From Plectosphaerella cucumerina (lineage: Eukaryota > Ascomycota > Sordariomycetes > Glomerellales > Plectosphaerellaceae), in the NCBI GenBank assembly GCA_020746995.1, contig JAGPXD010000003.1, forward strand, positions 3,720,001-3,784,000: a stretch of 64,000 nt of DNA, written 5' to 3'. How positions within the stretch are numbered: the stretch's first letter is position 1; every line of letters starts with the position of its first letter. A model generated the notes under the pieces. That model was not told the origin of the DNA. It made no database searches and saw only the letters and a list, made by a program, of their open reading frames with translations. The translations under genes and the position numbers were made by a program. Below, in pieces: positions 43,966 through 53,830 of this stretch.

Positions 43966-45262
43966 TCGATGTCGGCGATCGCTGCTGCACCCTGGTCGTC
44001 TGTTGTGGAGCCTTCGGAATGTTACCTGCTCCGCGTTTCGTGGGCGCAAATGGGAATCACTGAGGGCGAGAGGCTCATTTTGCTACACACGCACGAGGTG
44101 CGACACCACGCGCGGGGTCGTGGTGATGGCCCCTGGGCACTTTATCTCGACGATGGAATGAACACGGGCTCATCTTTGGCTGCTAAGCTGCTGAATGAAT
44201 CATTCTGCATTCCTCACAAATGCTCTCGTCGTGATCCATCAGGCCGGCGTTTTCGGGTTCAGACGATCGGTTCCGGGACGGCACTTTGCTGGTGGGAAAT
44301 GCTCCAGTCGCCGGGTCCTCGCAAGCTGACGCTGCTCACCGCAGGTCATAGCTCGCACAAATCTTGGGACCCACGCAAGCCACGATGAGGACGGAAGGCT
44401 CACGGCTAGCACAACAACGGCGCCCAAGCCGGGCTCAACCCTAAACCGCAGGGAGGCCAATGGGAAGGGCAAATGTCGCGGATGGCAGAATCAGGATGTT
44501 GCGCCGGCCCAAGGCCCGCTCGCTAGACAAGGCCCCCGCGATTCATCAATATGTCACGTCGGGGATTGCCGACGCGATGACGAGGGGCCGGAGGCGGCAG
44601 ACCAGCTTTTCGTCAGCGGCTGCCGTGTCAGCTCGACCAGTCCCCTGACCATCAGGGCGAGCCGTCTTTGCCCAAGGATCAAAAGCAGCCGTTTGCAGCT
44701 CGTTGACACACGACCTTGACCACTCAACCCAGGACAAGTCTCCCACCGAACACGGGTCACGATCCTTCTGGCCTACCGAGAACCCCCTCCCCCACGCCAC
44801 TAATCCCCGCGGGCTTCTAGAAGTCTCGTGGTTGGCTGCCATCTGATCTCGTGTTCAACCCCGACCTCACCGGTCAATCAGATCCACGACGCGGCCCGGG
44901 GACCAAGGATGTGAAAGACCCTGTCTCGAACTCTGCTCCCAAGCTGCCAAGTGGCTTTGCAGCAGACTCACCGCCTGTCCACCGGCGAGAGCGACGCAAG
45001 GCCCCGCGAAACGAAGCGGTGACGACTGAGATGTGGGCGAGGGTGGAGCGTCGCTCGCAAGGACTCAAAAGGCTGGTGTCAACCCCGGATCCGACAGCTT
45101 GGAACTGGGGAATGCCACCCGCAACCACGTCCTCGGGACCTCGGCCCAGCTCACGCCGCCGCCGCTGACCTGCCCCCCGACAGCTGCTGAAGTCAACACC
45201 CAGCGGCTCCCACACACCCTCCTCGGCAGTTGAGCGGCGCCGCCCGCGACAGACCCGCGATC
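43966..45262. other. Divergent promoter region, 2OG oxygenase / NCS1 permease
   Basis: 1.3 kb shared interval. One AGATAA (HGATAR) core lies at 44142-44147 on the minus strand, 177 bp above the oxygenase ATG. No gene or repeat recognised. Confidence 0.55.
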
Positions 45263-46978
45263 ATGGCGCTTTGGCGGGAGGCCCTCTCTCGCCTCGAGAT
45301 CCCTCAGGAGAAGGATGTGGCCACGACGGCCTACATGAACAGAGACACGCGACCACTTCCCCCATCCCGTCGCACCTATGGCCCGTGGCAGTTCGTCGGT
45401 CTCTGGGTCGTTACGGGTTCCTTCAACATTGGCGGCTGGACCACAGGCTCGGCCATCATCGCACTGGGTCTCAACGTTTGGCAGGCCATGCTGACCGTCA
45501 TCATCGGTCATTGCCTCGTCGGCGTCATCTGCGTCCTCGCCGGTGGTCCAGGCGCAAAGTGGCACGTTGGCTTCTCCATCATCCAGAAGGCCAGCTGGGG
45601 TATGTGGGGGTCACTTATCCCACTGGTTCAGCGTATCATGCTGTCCTTCATATGGTATTCGACACAAGTCTACTGGGGCGGCCAGTGTGTACGCACCTTC
45701 ATCGCAGCTATATGGCCGTCCTTTAACGATCTGCGCCGGCCGCTAGCCAACGGGACCATGACGGTGGCAGACTTTACCGGCTTCGTCATCTTCTCGATGC
45801 TCTGCCTCCCGCTCATCTGGATCAGGCCCGAACGGTACCACGTCCCCTTTGCCGTGGCGGCCGTGACCGTCATCCCGACCATGCTCGCCCTCTTCGTCTG
45901 GTGCGTGGCCACCGTTGACGGCCTTGGGCCCCTCGTCGACGATATCGAGGGCATGACGGGCATCGAGCAGGCCAAGGGCGCCAGGCTCGGCTGGATGCTC
46001 GTCCTTGGCGTCTGCACCAATATCTCGGGCATCGCAACGCATCTCTTCTCGCAGTCTGATTACACCCGCTTCGCCCGCCGTCCGCGCGACCAGCTCGCTG
46101 CACAGCTCGTCTTCGTGCCCACAAACACCATCCTCGTCGCCTTCATCGGCATCGTCTGCACCTCATGCGCGGCTCACATGTTCCCACATACCAGAGGAAC
46201 CCTCGTTTGGGAACCCTTCCGCTTCCTCGATGCCCTCCAGTACCACAACAACAACTCATCACTCTCCCGCGTCGCGGTGGCGTTCGCCTCTCTCGCCTTC
46301 ATCTTCGCCCAGTTCGGTATCGCCGTTGCTCAGAACGCCCTCTCCAACGGCATCGACCTCTCCGCCCTCGCACCTCGTGTCTTCAACCTCCGTCGAGGCG
46401 CCTACCTCACTGCCGCATTCGCCTTCATCATGCAGCCATGGCAACTCCTCAACGGCGCCAACAAGTTTCTAACCGTCATGGGCGGCTACGGCGTCTTCCT
46501 TGGCTCAATGACAGGCATCATGTTCGCAGACTACTACATCGTCCGCCGTCGAACCCTCAAACTCACGCATCTCTATGAGCTCTCGGACCGTAGCGTCTAC
46601 TGGTACTGGCGCGGCATCAACCCCCGCGCCGTCGTCGCCTGGGTCGCTGGTACATGGCCTCTGATGCCCGGCTTCGTGCGCCAGGTGCAAGAGCCCGGGG
46701 CTGAGTGGAAGGGCTGGTCGCAGCTGTATTACCTGGCCTGGCCCTTAGGATGCTTGATCGCCGGAGGGGTGTATTGCCTTCTGCACTTTGCCGTGGCACC
46801 CATGCGCGGCACGAAAGAGGTGGACGACGCCGACTACTTTGGAACATTTGGCGAGGAGGCTGCCATTGGCGCAATCGATGCGCCGCTGATGGCGGCCAGA
46901 TCGCAGGATAGTCGGTGCGAATCGGCGCCTGCGGATAGCAAGTCGGACGACCGTGTGGGGGGTGTGACGGGCGGATGA
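45263..46978 (+). CDS. NCS1 family permease (Fur-type: uracil/allantoin/other nucleobase)
   Basis: Plasma-membrane symporter of nucleobases or related ureides, 571 aa, single exon, 12 likely membrane segments. Landmarks are 'TGSFNIGGWTTGSAIIALGL' in the first segment, 'GPGAKWHVGFSIIQKASWG' in the following loop, and 'FSQSDYTRFARRPRDQ' after the middle segments, plus 'MTGIMFADYYIVRRR' near residue 425, all usual for NCS1-Fur carriers. The cytosolic C-tail (about 60 residues) is acidic and Ser-rich, as in proteins removed by ubiquitination. The ATG at 45263 is the first ATG in frame. Specificity within the family (uracil, allantoin, uridine, hydantoin, thiamine-like) is not readable; the oxygenase partner and allantoinase 6 kb away favour nucleobases or ureides. 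Confidence 0.93.
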   Translation: MALWREALSRLEIPQEKDVATTAYMNRDTRPLPPSRRTYGPWQFVGLWVVTGSFNIGGWTTGSAIIALGLNVWQAMLTVIIGHCLVGVICVLAGGPGAKWHVGFSIIQKASWGMWGSLIPLVQRIMLSFIWYSTQVYWGGQCVRTFIAAIWPSFNDLRRPLANGTMTVADFTGFVIFSMLCLPLIWIRPERYHVPFAVAAVTVIPTMLALFVWCVATVDGLGPLVDDIEGMTGIEQAKGARLGWMLVLGVCTNISGIATHLFSQSDYTRFARRPRDQLAAQLVFVPTNTILVAFIGIVCTSCAAHMFPHTRGTLVWEPFRFLDALQYHNNNSSLSRVAVAFASLAFIFAQFGIAVAQNALSNGIDLSALAPRVFNLRRGAYLTAAFAFIMQPWQLLNGANKFLTVMGGYGVFLGSMTGIMFADYYIVRRRTLKLTHLYELSDRSVYWYWRGINPRAVVAWVAGTWPLMPGFVRQVQEPGAEWKGWSQLYYLAWPLGCLIAGGVYCLLHFAVAPMRGTKEVDDADYFGTFGEEAAIGAIDAPLMAARSQDSRCESAPADSKSDDRVGGVTGG

Positions 46979-47443
46979 GGGTGACATGACGAGAAAGCGC
47001 GACATGACGAAAATCCACGGCCTCAGCAATATTTCATCAGCGGGAGTTTGGAGCGAAAAAAGGGCTGACCGAGCATGTGACGGACGGTGGGAAAAGACGG
47101 GCATGGCGCAGGACATTTCATCCAGGTTATGCGCGGGGCTATGAAAAGGCGTCTCATCTAGGAGGCAGGCATTTGGCAGTTGGACGTGATGGATTGAATC
47201 TTTTCTATTCAAATCTTTCCGAATCTAAAGCCCGCGAGGCGGCCGTGGCTCTGATCCTCGTCTCTCTTTCTTTCTAAAATCTCTATCGTTCATGATGCGC
47301 TCGTAACAATTGGAAGTCTATGGGGATTGAAATGCCAATGCAGTGTTCGTTTCGTGGGGTTTGCAAAACGCGGGGCCGCGTGGGAGGAGGGGCATCTAGT
47401 CCGCGCAGACGGAAGGTGTGTGTAGCGCGCCTGTGGAGGCAGT
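46979..47443. other. Convergent 3' region, permease and desaturase
   Basis: Two genes end towards each other here. No gene is seen between them. Confidence 0.55.
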
Positions 47444-48850
47444 CTACTTGACCCAGCGCATGCGGCCGGGGCAGGTCGGGTCGCTCTCGACGTACTTGAG
47501 GCTGCCGAAGACGGACCACAGCTGGCCGAGGAAGCTGCGCTCGTCGCTGCGGTAGAGGTCTCCAAGGAGGGGCTTGATGGCCTCGGTGGCCTCGTCGCAC
47601 TTGTAGAAGGGGATGCGACTGGGAGATGTTAGTGGGGGGACATTGGGGTTCAGTGGAGATGGTGGGACTCACGGGAACAGGTGGTGAACGACGTGCTTCT
47701 CGATGATGCCGTGGAAGATGTGCTTGCCGACGAAGCCAAAGTCGCGATCAATGGTGGCAAGGGCACCCTTGACGAAGGTCCAGCCGTCCTCGTCGTAGTG
47801 AGGGACCTCGGGGTGGTTGTGGTGGAGGTAGGTGATGGCAACTGGTGAGGTTAGCATTCGGCGTAGAAGAAGAGACGAGAGGAAGAAACTCACCGAGCCA
47901 GTGGTGAACCCAGAGGTAGGGAACAAACCACAGGAACATGACGGTGGAAACGCCAACCTTCTGCGACGCCCAGTAGAGAACGGAGCCGAGGATGGCGAGA
48001 CCAACGTCGGAGAGGAAGATGAAGACGGCCTCGTTGGGGCGGAAGACGGCGCTGAAGGGGTCGAAGTGGCTGACGCGGAACCACTTGCCGAAGCGGGAGA
48101 CGGGGCGCTGCAGACTGCCCTTGCCGGAGGAGGCGTTGAGGAACATGTACACCTGCCAGCCGAAGAGCTGGTGGGAGATGAGGTTGACGAGCTGGGTGAT
48201 GGGAGCGTCCTCGAGGAGCTCAGCCCAGTCGATACCGAGGAACCAGGGCTCGCGGGCGGGGCCCTCAGCGGCGGCCTTCTCCTTGCGGAGGGTGGCCTTG
48301 TCGACGTAGCCCTCGGGCTTGCGCATGGGGACGAAGGCCATGTCCTTCTGCATGTGGCCCGTGAAGCGGTGGTGGCGGTGGTGGGAGAACTTCCAGGAGA
48401 AGTACGGAACGCCGAGGAGGGAGTGAAGGAACCAGCCGGTCACATCGTTGACGCGGGTGTAAGAGCTGAAGGCACCGTGGCCGCACTCGTGTCCGAGAAT
48501 CCAGACGCCGGTGCAGACGAGGCCCTGGAGGAAGCCGTAGACCATCCAGGCGGCGACGCGGTAGGTGGGGTCGGGGATGCTGGGGATGTAGGTGAGGGCG
48601 GCCCAGACGAGAGAAGAGACGATGCTGAGGTCGCGGACGACGTAGTAGTACGAGGTCCATAGCGAGGGCTGGAAGCAGTGGGCGGGGATGGCGTTCCTGA
48701 TGGTCTGGATATCTGGGAACTCGGGCTCGGAGGTGGCCTGGGGAGGGTCAGCATGGTCGAGGGTGTTAATGGGGAGTGAGAGAGGAAGGGACTCACCTGC
48801 TTGGGCTTCTCAACGACCACCGTGGTGGCCGAACGCTGTTGGACGGCCAT
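47444..48850 (-). CDS. Delta-12-type fatty acid desaturase (oleate desaturase-like)
   Basis: ER membrane di-iron desaturase, 413 aa, probably making linoleic acid from oleoyl lipids. Exons are 48850-48797, 48737-47894, 47841-47673 and 47618-47444. The three His boxes are present: 'HECGHGAFSS', 'FSHHRHHRFTGHM' and 'EKHVVHHLFPRIPFY'. The N-terminal 'FPDIQTIRNAIPAHCFQPS' is the usual start of fungal FAD2/FAD3 enzymes. 'DMAFVPMRKP' and the C-terminal 'SLKYVESD' are also family-typical. Membrane pairs lie around residues 50-100 and 215-270. Whether it is delta-12 or delta-15/bifunctional cannot be decided from these motifs. The large 5' flank is typical of a highly expressed gene. Confidence 0.94.
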
Positions 48851-51682
48851 GATGGGCGGATTTGGCGACTTGAGGTCGGGTATGGGGCTTTGGAAGGAGG
48901 GATGGAGAGGATGAGAGGAGGAAAAGGGAAAGGGAAGGAGGATATGGGAGTGGGAAAAAAAGAAGGAGCTCGCTCGGCGAGAGGGGGTACAGACAGGGCA
49001 GAGAGTGGGAGGGGGGAAGAAGGGGCAGCACTGAAGGACAGGGGCCCGGGGGAACGGATGAAGGGAGAGGGAAAAAATAAAAATGGCGGCCGTTGGCTGG
49101 GATGGGGGATTGGATTTCCCTTGCCTTGCCGTTCGGGTGTGCGTTTCTGGAGGCGGCGGTGGCAGGAGCCAGAGGAGCAGCAGGCGCCAGGCACGAGCAC
49201 AGCACAGCAAAGTAGCAGCTTCCGTGGAGCACCAGAACAGAAACCGAGAAGCTCAGAACCGGACCCTTGACTCGAGCAGGGGGAGGGGAAAGAAGGGGCA
49301 CCTCAAGACTGGGGGGCCACCGGCAAAGGCCCTAGCGTTTCTTCCCGAGAGCCGTCCTCTTGCCTGTCTCTGTCAGAGAACCCTGGGAAGGAACGACCTG
49401 GCCTGGCCTGAGGACACTGGAAGGAAGGGACCGTACTCGTCCGGTGTGCTCCCCGGGTGCCTGCCCCGTGTGCCCATATCGGCTTCGAGAAACTAGAGCA
49501 CGGATCCACATGGGCGTGTTCCAAGACGCCAGGTGGCTCTGGATCACGCAAGGCATGTATCATGTCTCTGAGAGCATGGCTGGTACGGTCTAGCCTTGTG
49601 TCCCTAGGGGGCGCAGTTAGGAGGAAGGCAGTAGGCAAGCCAGTGTGGGCGTCATGGACACCCCCTCCTCATTCACATCGCTTTCGCTCTCAGCGAGATC
49701 CAATTCATCCAAAGCGACCAGAAGCACCAGACACCACGAGAGCGAGGTGAGCGAGCATGCCCGAACACAAGCCAAAGAAAAAAAGAGGGAACCCACCCCC
49801 GCCGTGCTGGGTCCACGTCCCGTCGTCTGTTGAGCCTTTCAAGGTTCCGGGCTCGACTTCTGCGGCTCGGTTACAGGGCCCACGCACCGCCCCCTGGGTG
49901 CGCCGCGCCGGCCACTGGGAGAAGCCTCCGGGGGCCGGGACCCTGAGATTTGGCAGATCGCACGCTCGCTTGTGATAGCGCTACTCCTTTTTCAGGCAAG
50001 CTCATCAGTAGAGAGGGGCTAGCATTGGCCCGGTTCCTGGATCTCACAGCTGCCACTGCCTGCCAGGCTCTGATTCTGCTTTTCTCTGCAGTGGCAGCGC
50101 GCCCCCCTTTTAAATCCCTCCATCCTCAACCCCAACAAAAACGCAGACCCCCTGCCCTTATCCCCTCCCCGGCCCAGCCTCCGCAGGACACGGCAGCCCC
50201 GTTTCCTTGCCCGCTCACGGCCCCCCACTCGTTCAATGCTATTTGCCCGTCCACTGATAGGGGGCAAAAAGGGCGTGGGACGCTGGAGAGGGGGAGGACA
50301 GATTCAGGGGTGCACGTGGGTTTCGGGGCGCGCTGGACCCTGAAAATCGGCCCACGCCCCAAAAACCTCCCGACCGCTGCGCTGCAACTTTTTTCTTGCA
50401 TTTGAACCCGCCACTCGCCATTGGACGAAACGCCCGCGCTGGCCATTTCCTCCCCCTGCTGTTCACCCCGAAAATTGCATGTGATACACCTTTTGTCGCC
50501 AGACATCACATCACGTCCGCTTTTCCTTTCGCATATCGACCGCGTCCATCATACCTCTTCACCGCCTTTCCCCTCTTCATACCAGGGCCCGTTCCCGTCC
50601 CTCTCCCCTCACCGGTTGCCTGCCTGCCGACTGGGGCGCGTCCGGGCATGAGACGGAGCCGCCAGCGATGATCAGCGCTGAAACAGACCCGTGGCGATCG
50701 CCCATCCCGCCACGACTCGTCCCCTGACCCGTACCTTTGTCCTTTTGCCCCCCTGCCCTCTTTCTGGAAAGTCGGCCCCGCGATCGGACGGTGTGGCTCG
50801 GCGCCGTCCCTTCGCTCGCGGATGCCCCGACTCATGCCCGCCACCGTGCTCGAGTCGGGGGATGTTTTCTGGAAGGCACATGCTTTCGTCGGGTTGCGTC
50901 CGATCTCTGCCGTGGCGCGATCCGTCGCCTTTCATCTTGCATCAGGTGGTCACCAGGCGGAGGGGCGGCCATGCCAGACGCCACGGATGAGGAGTTGACC
51001 AACGTGGCTCAGCCATGGAGGTGGCTGGCACTCTTCAAGCCGAATCCATGCCTCTTACAGTCTCACAGCTTGGCTTCACCAGCAGAGTAGGTTTGCATGT
51101 CACGCCGTGTGCCTCCAAACGCCTCAATGCTCAGTTGGCGGTGGACGAAGCAAACATCGTGGCATTTGGCGTTCTGGAAACACCACGCGGTCAACTTGAC
51201 ACCATGTGTCTGGTGTGATGCAGCTTACATGCAAGTTTTATGCAGTTGAGCTCTCGCCAACACACGCCGAACCATGCACCGCCACACTTGTCATCAACCA
51301 CTGCTTTCTTCTCTCTGCATTCTTTTTCCAGAGTCTAGATCTGCCACTCGAAGCATGGACGAAGGCTGGTGACAGTTCCATCCCTGTCTCTGTGTGCATC
51401 TGTGTCTTACTTCCAGCCAAGTCAGGGTCGGAGATCACTCCGTAGGTGTGTCGGCATGTTTTCTGATAGGTCTGACTGCACGTGAGGAGAGACATGTGAC
51501 ACATACGACCTGCAGGAACATGAAGGCCCCGGTCTCGACCATGGAGCTGGATCTTGTGCCTCGCTCAGACTGAACACTGTGAACTTCCATCAGCCATCTA
51601 GTAGCATTTCAAGATGGAGAACATCGAGTTCCGCCCCAAGACTCCGATGGATCTCACGCAGATGGAGAATCATCTCGCCCTC
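48851..51682. other. Gene-free 2.8 kb, desaturase promoter side
   Basis: Starts with about 300 bp of strongly purine-rich plus strand (pyrimidine-rich in the desaturase sense), probably its 5' UTR and promoter. The remainder has only short frames without conserved character. No RNA gene, repeat or mobile element found; an unrecognised non-coding transcript is possible. Confidence 0.55.
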
Positions 51683-53830
51683 TCACAGCCCGTAGATGAA
51701 TGTCCACTTCTTGTCTGCGTACCGCGTGTCATCCGTCCGTTCCGAATCAATCTCCTCCAGTGTCTTTCCACTCATAATGCGCCTCTTTCGTGCATTGACA
51801 CGCACCAGCGTGAACCTATATGCCACGTAGCCCGCCAGCGCTGCCGCCACGAAGCCCAGCGTCCCGTAAAACGGGACCTTGTATGCAGGTCGGTATTTCG
51901 GACGGTACAGCTGAGCTCCGATGACGCCTGCGAGGTTGCCGAAACCGTTGACGCCGAGGACGAGGGATCGCTTTCCGGGTTCTGTACGGTCACAGAGTCA
52001 GTATGAAGCCACTGTATCTCTTTTTAATGTCTGGAGAACCGTACCTGGAGTGTTACCGCTGAGCCAAGCAACGGTCAATGGTGCCGAGACGTACTAAAAG
52101 CCAGAGTCAGTAATTGTCAAAGTATCATGTGTCCCCATGACACCTTTGCAGCTGTGGACAGAAAAGTTCCAGCAGGAGACTGAACCAGGGGCATCTGCAA
52201 CTTACACTTCCGAACAGCAGTACGCACAATCCTCCATACTTCGTCTTGCTGTGCTCCGCGGTGACTGTGATAATCAGGCCAAGCAGGGCAATGCATATGC
52301 CGCCGACAATGTGGTACCCGCGTTCTTTGCTACATGGAGTCAGCAATCAATGGCGAGTATACAGTGGCGTCATACTGACTGGTGATCCGAGCTGAGTGCG
52401 AATATGTACAGGCCGGCGGCACCACACACATATGGAGGAACCGACATCTGTGGCTTGGTTTAGAGCTGGTTTTCCTTGGTGACGAAAACAGGCAACATAC
52501 CAAGTTGGCCTCGATGGAAGAATATCCTAACCCCTGAACGACGAGAGGCAGGAACACGGAAAAGGCCTGGCCCGGGACGCTGGCGCAGATGTTGAACGCC
52601 AACACGTACCACAACTTCCAGTCTCGTGCTGTCTCGATCACGTCACGCCGTGTAAGACGGTCCTTCTCGACACCATCCTCGCTATACACATGGCTCGTGT
52701 ACAGCTCATTGTCCTTGCGGATGCGGTCGGCGGCGAAGCGGCGCTCTTTTGGTGACAGGAACCAGGCCGAACCAGGACCGCTGGGAAGCCAGGGCCAGGC
52801 GACGAGACCGGCAAGGATTGTGAGAGCACCCTCAATGATGAAGAGGTATTGCCAGTTTTTCATAGGGCCGTGGAGGTGGAAGATTCCGTAGGCTAGAGGA
52901 AAGGGGGTCAGCTGCTGTGGAGGCAAGAATCAAGTTGTGTCTGAGACTTGGGTTGGCCAAGTGGTCGACCCCTGAAGTGCAAGTAGACAAAAGATTGTCA
53001 TCGGTACTATAAAAGGCAGATGTAATGTGTGATATCAGAGGGAGGAGGGGGACATAGAAGGAAGGGGTCTCCGACGTGAGGAGAAGACTAGACTGACATA
53101 TGGACCCTGAAAAGGCCCCTGCAATGGCATATTGACCGTAGAACAGTCCAATCCTGACGGCAAGGTCGAACTTGGGGTAGAAGAAGGAGAGGTAGGCCAC
53201 GGCCGTAGGGTAGAAGCCGGCCTCGAAAGCTCCAACGAGAAGTCGAACGGTTATGAGAGCTCCTTTCCTATCGTCAGCCAATGCTTCGACTGGAAAGGGG
53301 TCGAAAGAACCTACCTCTCCCCTTGATCCATGCCTGGACCAACGTCATTCCGCCCCATCCGATCTTGAAGCACCCCATATTAGCCATTTGTCTAGACATT
53401 TTCTTCTCAACGAACCGCTTCCTACCATCATGATCGGGATCCAGTGCTTTGCACCCATCCATCTTCCCACGGCAGCCGATGGCGGTTGGAAGAGGACAAA
53501 GGTGACGAAGAAGAGAGACACGGCAAGATTGAGGTCGTCTGGCGTGGCGCCAATGTCGGTAGTGAAGCCTGCAGCCGGAGTAGTCAGTCTCGAGTGTGCA
53601 AAAGCTAACGAGTTCCTTCCTGGGAGGTACTTACCCTGTGTTTCCGCGTTGCCGACATTGGATCGGTCCAGGCCGTTGAAGAGGTAGAGCAGCGAGAGAA
53701 GCGGAAGGAGGGCTACATCCAGTTTCCGGTTGACGCGCTTGGCAAGGGCTACTTCTTCCGCTGATCGTGGGGTTTCGACATCTGAAGTCTCAGACGAGCC
53801 ACGGCATGTTGTTGCGTCCTGGGCAGACAT
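51683..53830 (-). CDS. MFS transporter, anion:cation symporter family (Dal5/Tna1-type)
   Basis: Plasma-membrane importer of organic anions such as allantoate, nicotinate or similar, 494 aa in nine exons: 53830-53635, 53568-53426, 53363-53315, 53262-53098, 52892-52501, 52447-52380, 52329-52206, 52093-52045 and 51981-51683. All joins keep frame. Family landmarks are 'LLYLFNGLDRSNVGNAET', 'GRWMGAKHWIPIMM', 'RLLVGAFEAGFYPTAVAYLS' and 'AGAFSGSISYGIFHLHG', then the central-loop 'FLSPKERRFAADRIRKDNE' and 'YVSAPLTVAWLSGNTPEPGK' before 'GVNGFGNLAGVIGAQLY'. Intron 3 uses an AAG acceptor five bases after a TAG that would lead to a stop, and intron 4 a GTCAGT donor. Ligand not readable; Dal5-like allantoate uptake would fit the allantoinase nearby. 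Confidence 0.92.

Noticed and set aside
47832..48662. 276-aa plus-strand frame opposite the desaturase
   Set aside because: Antisense of the His-box region; Gly/Glu/Val-rich low-complexity product.
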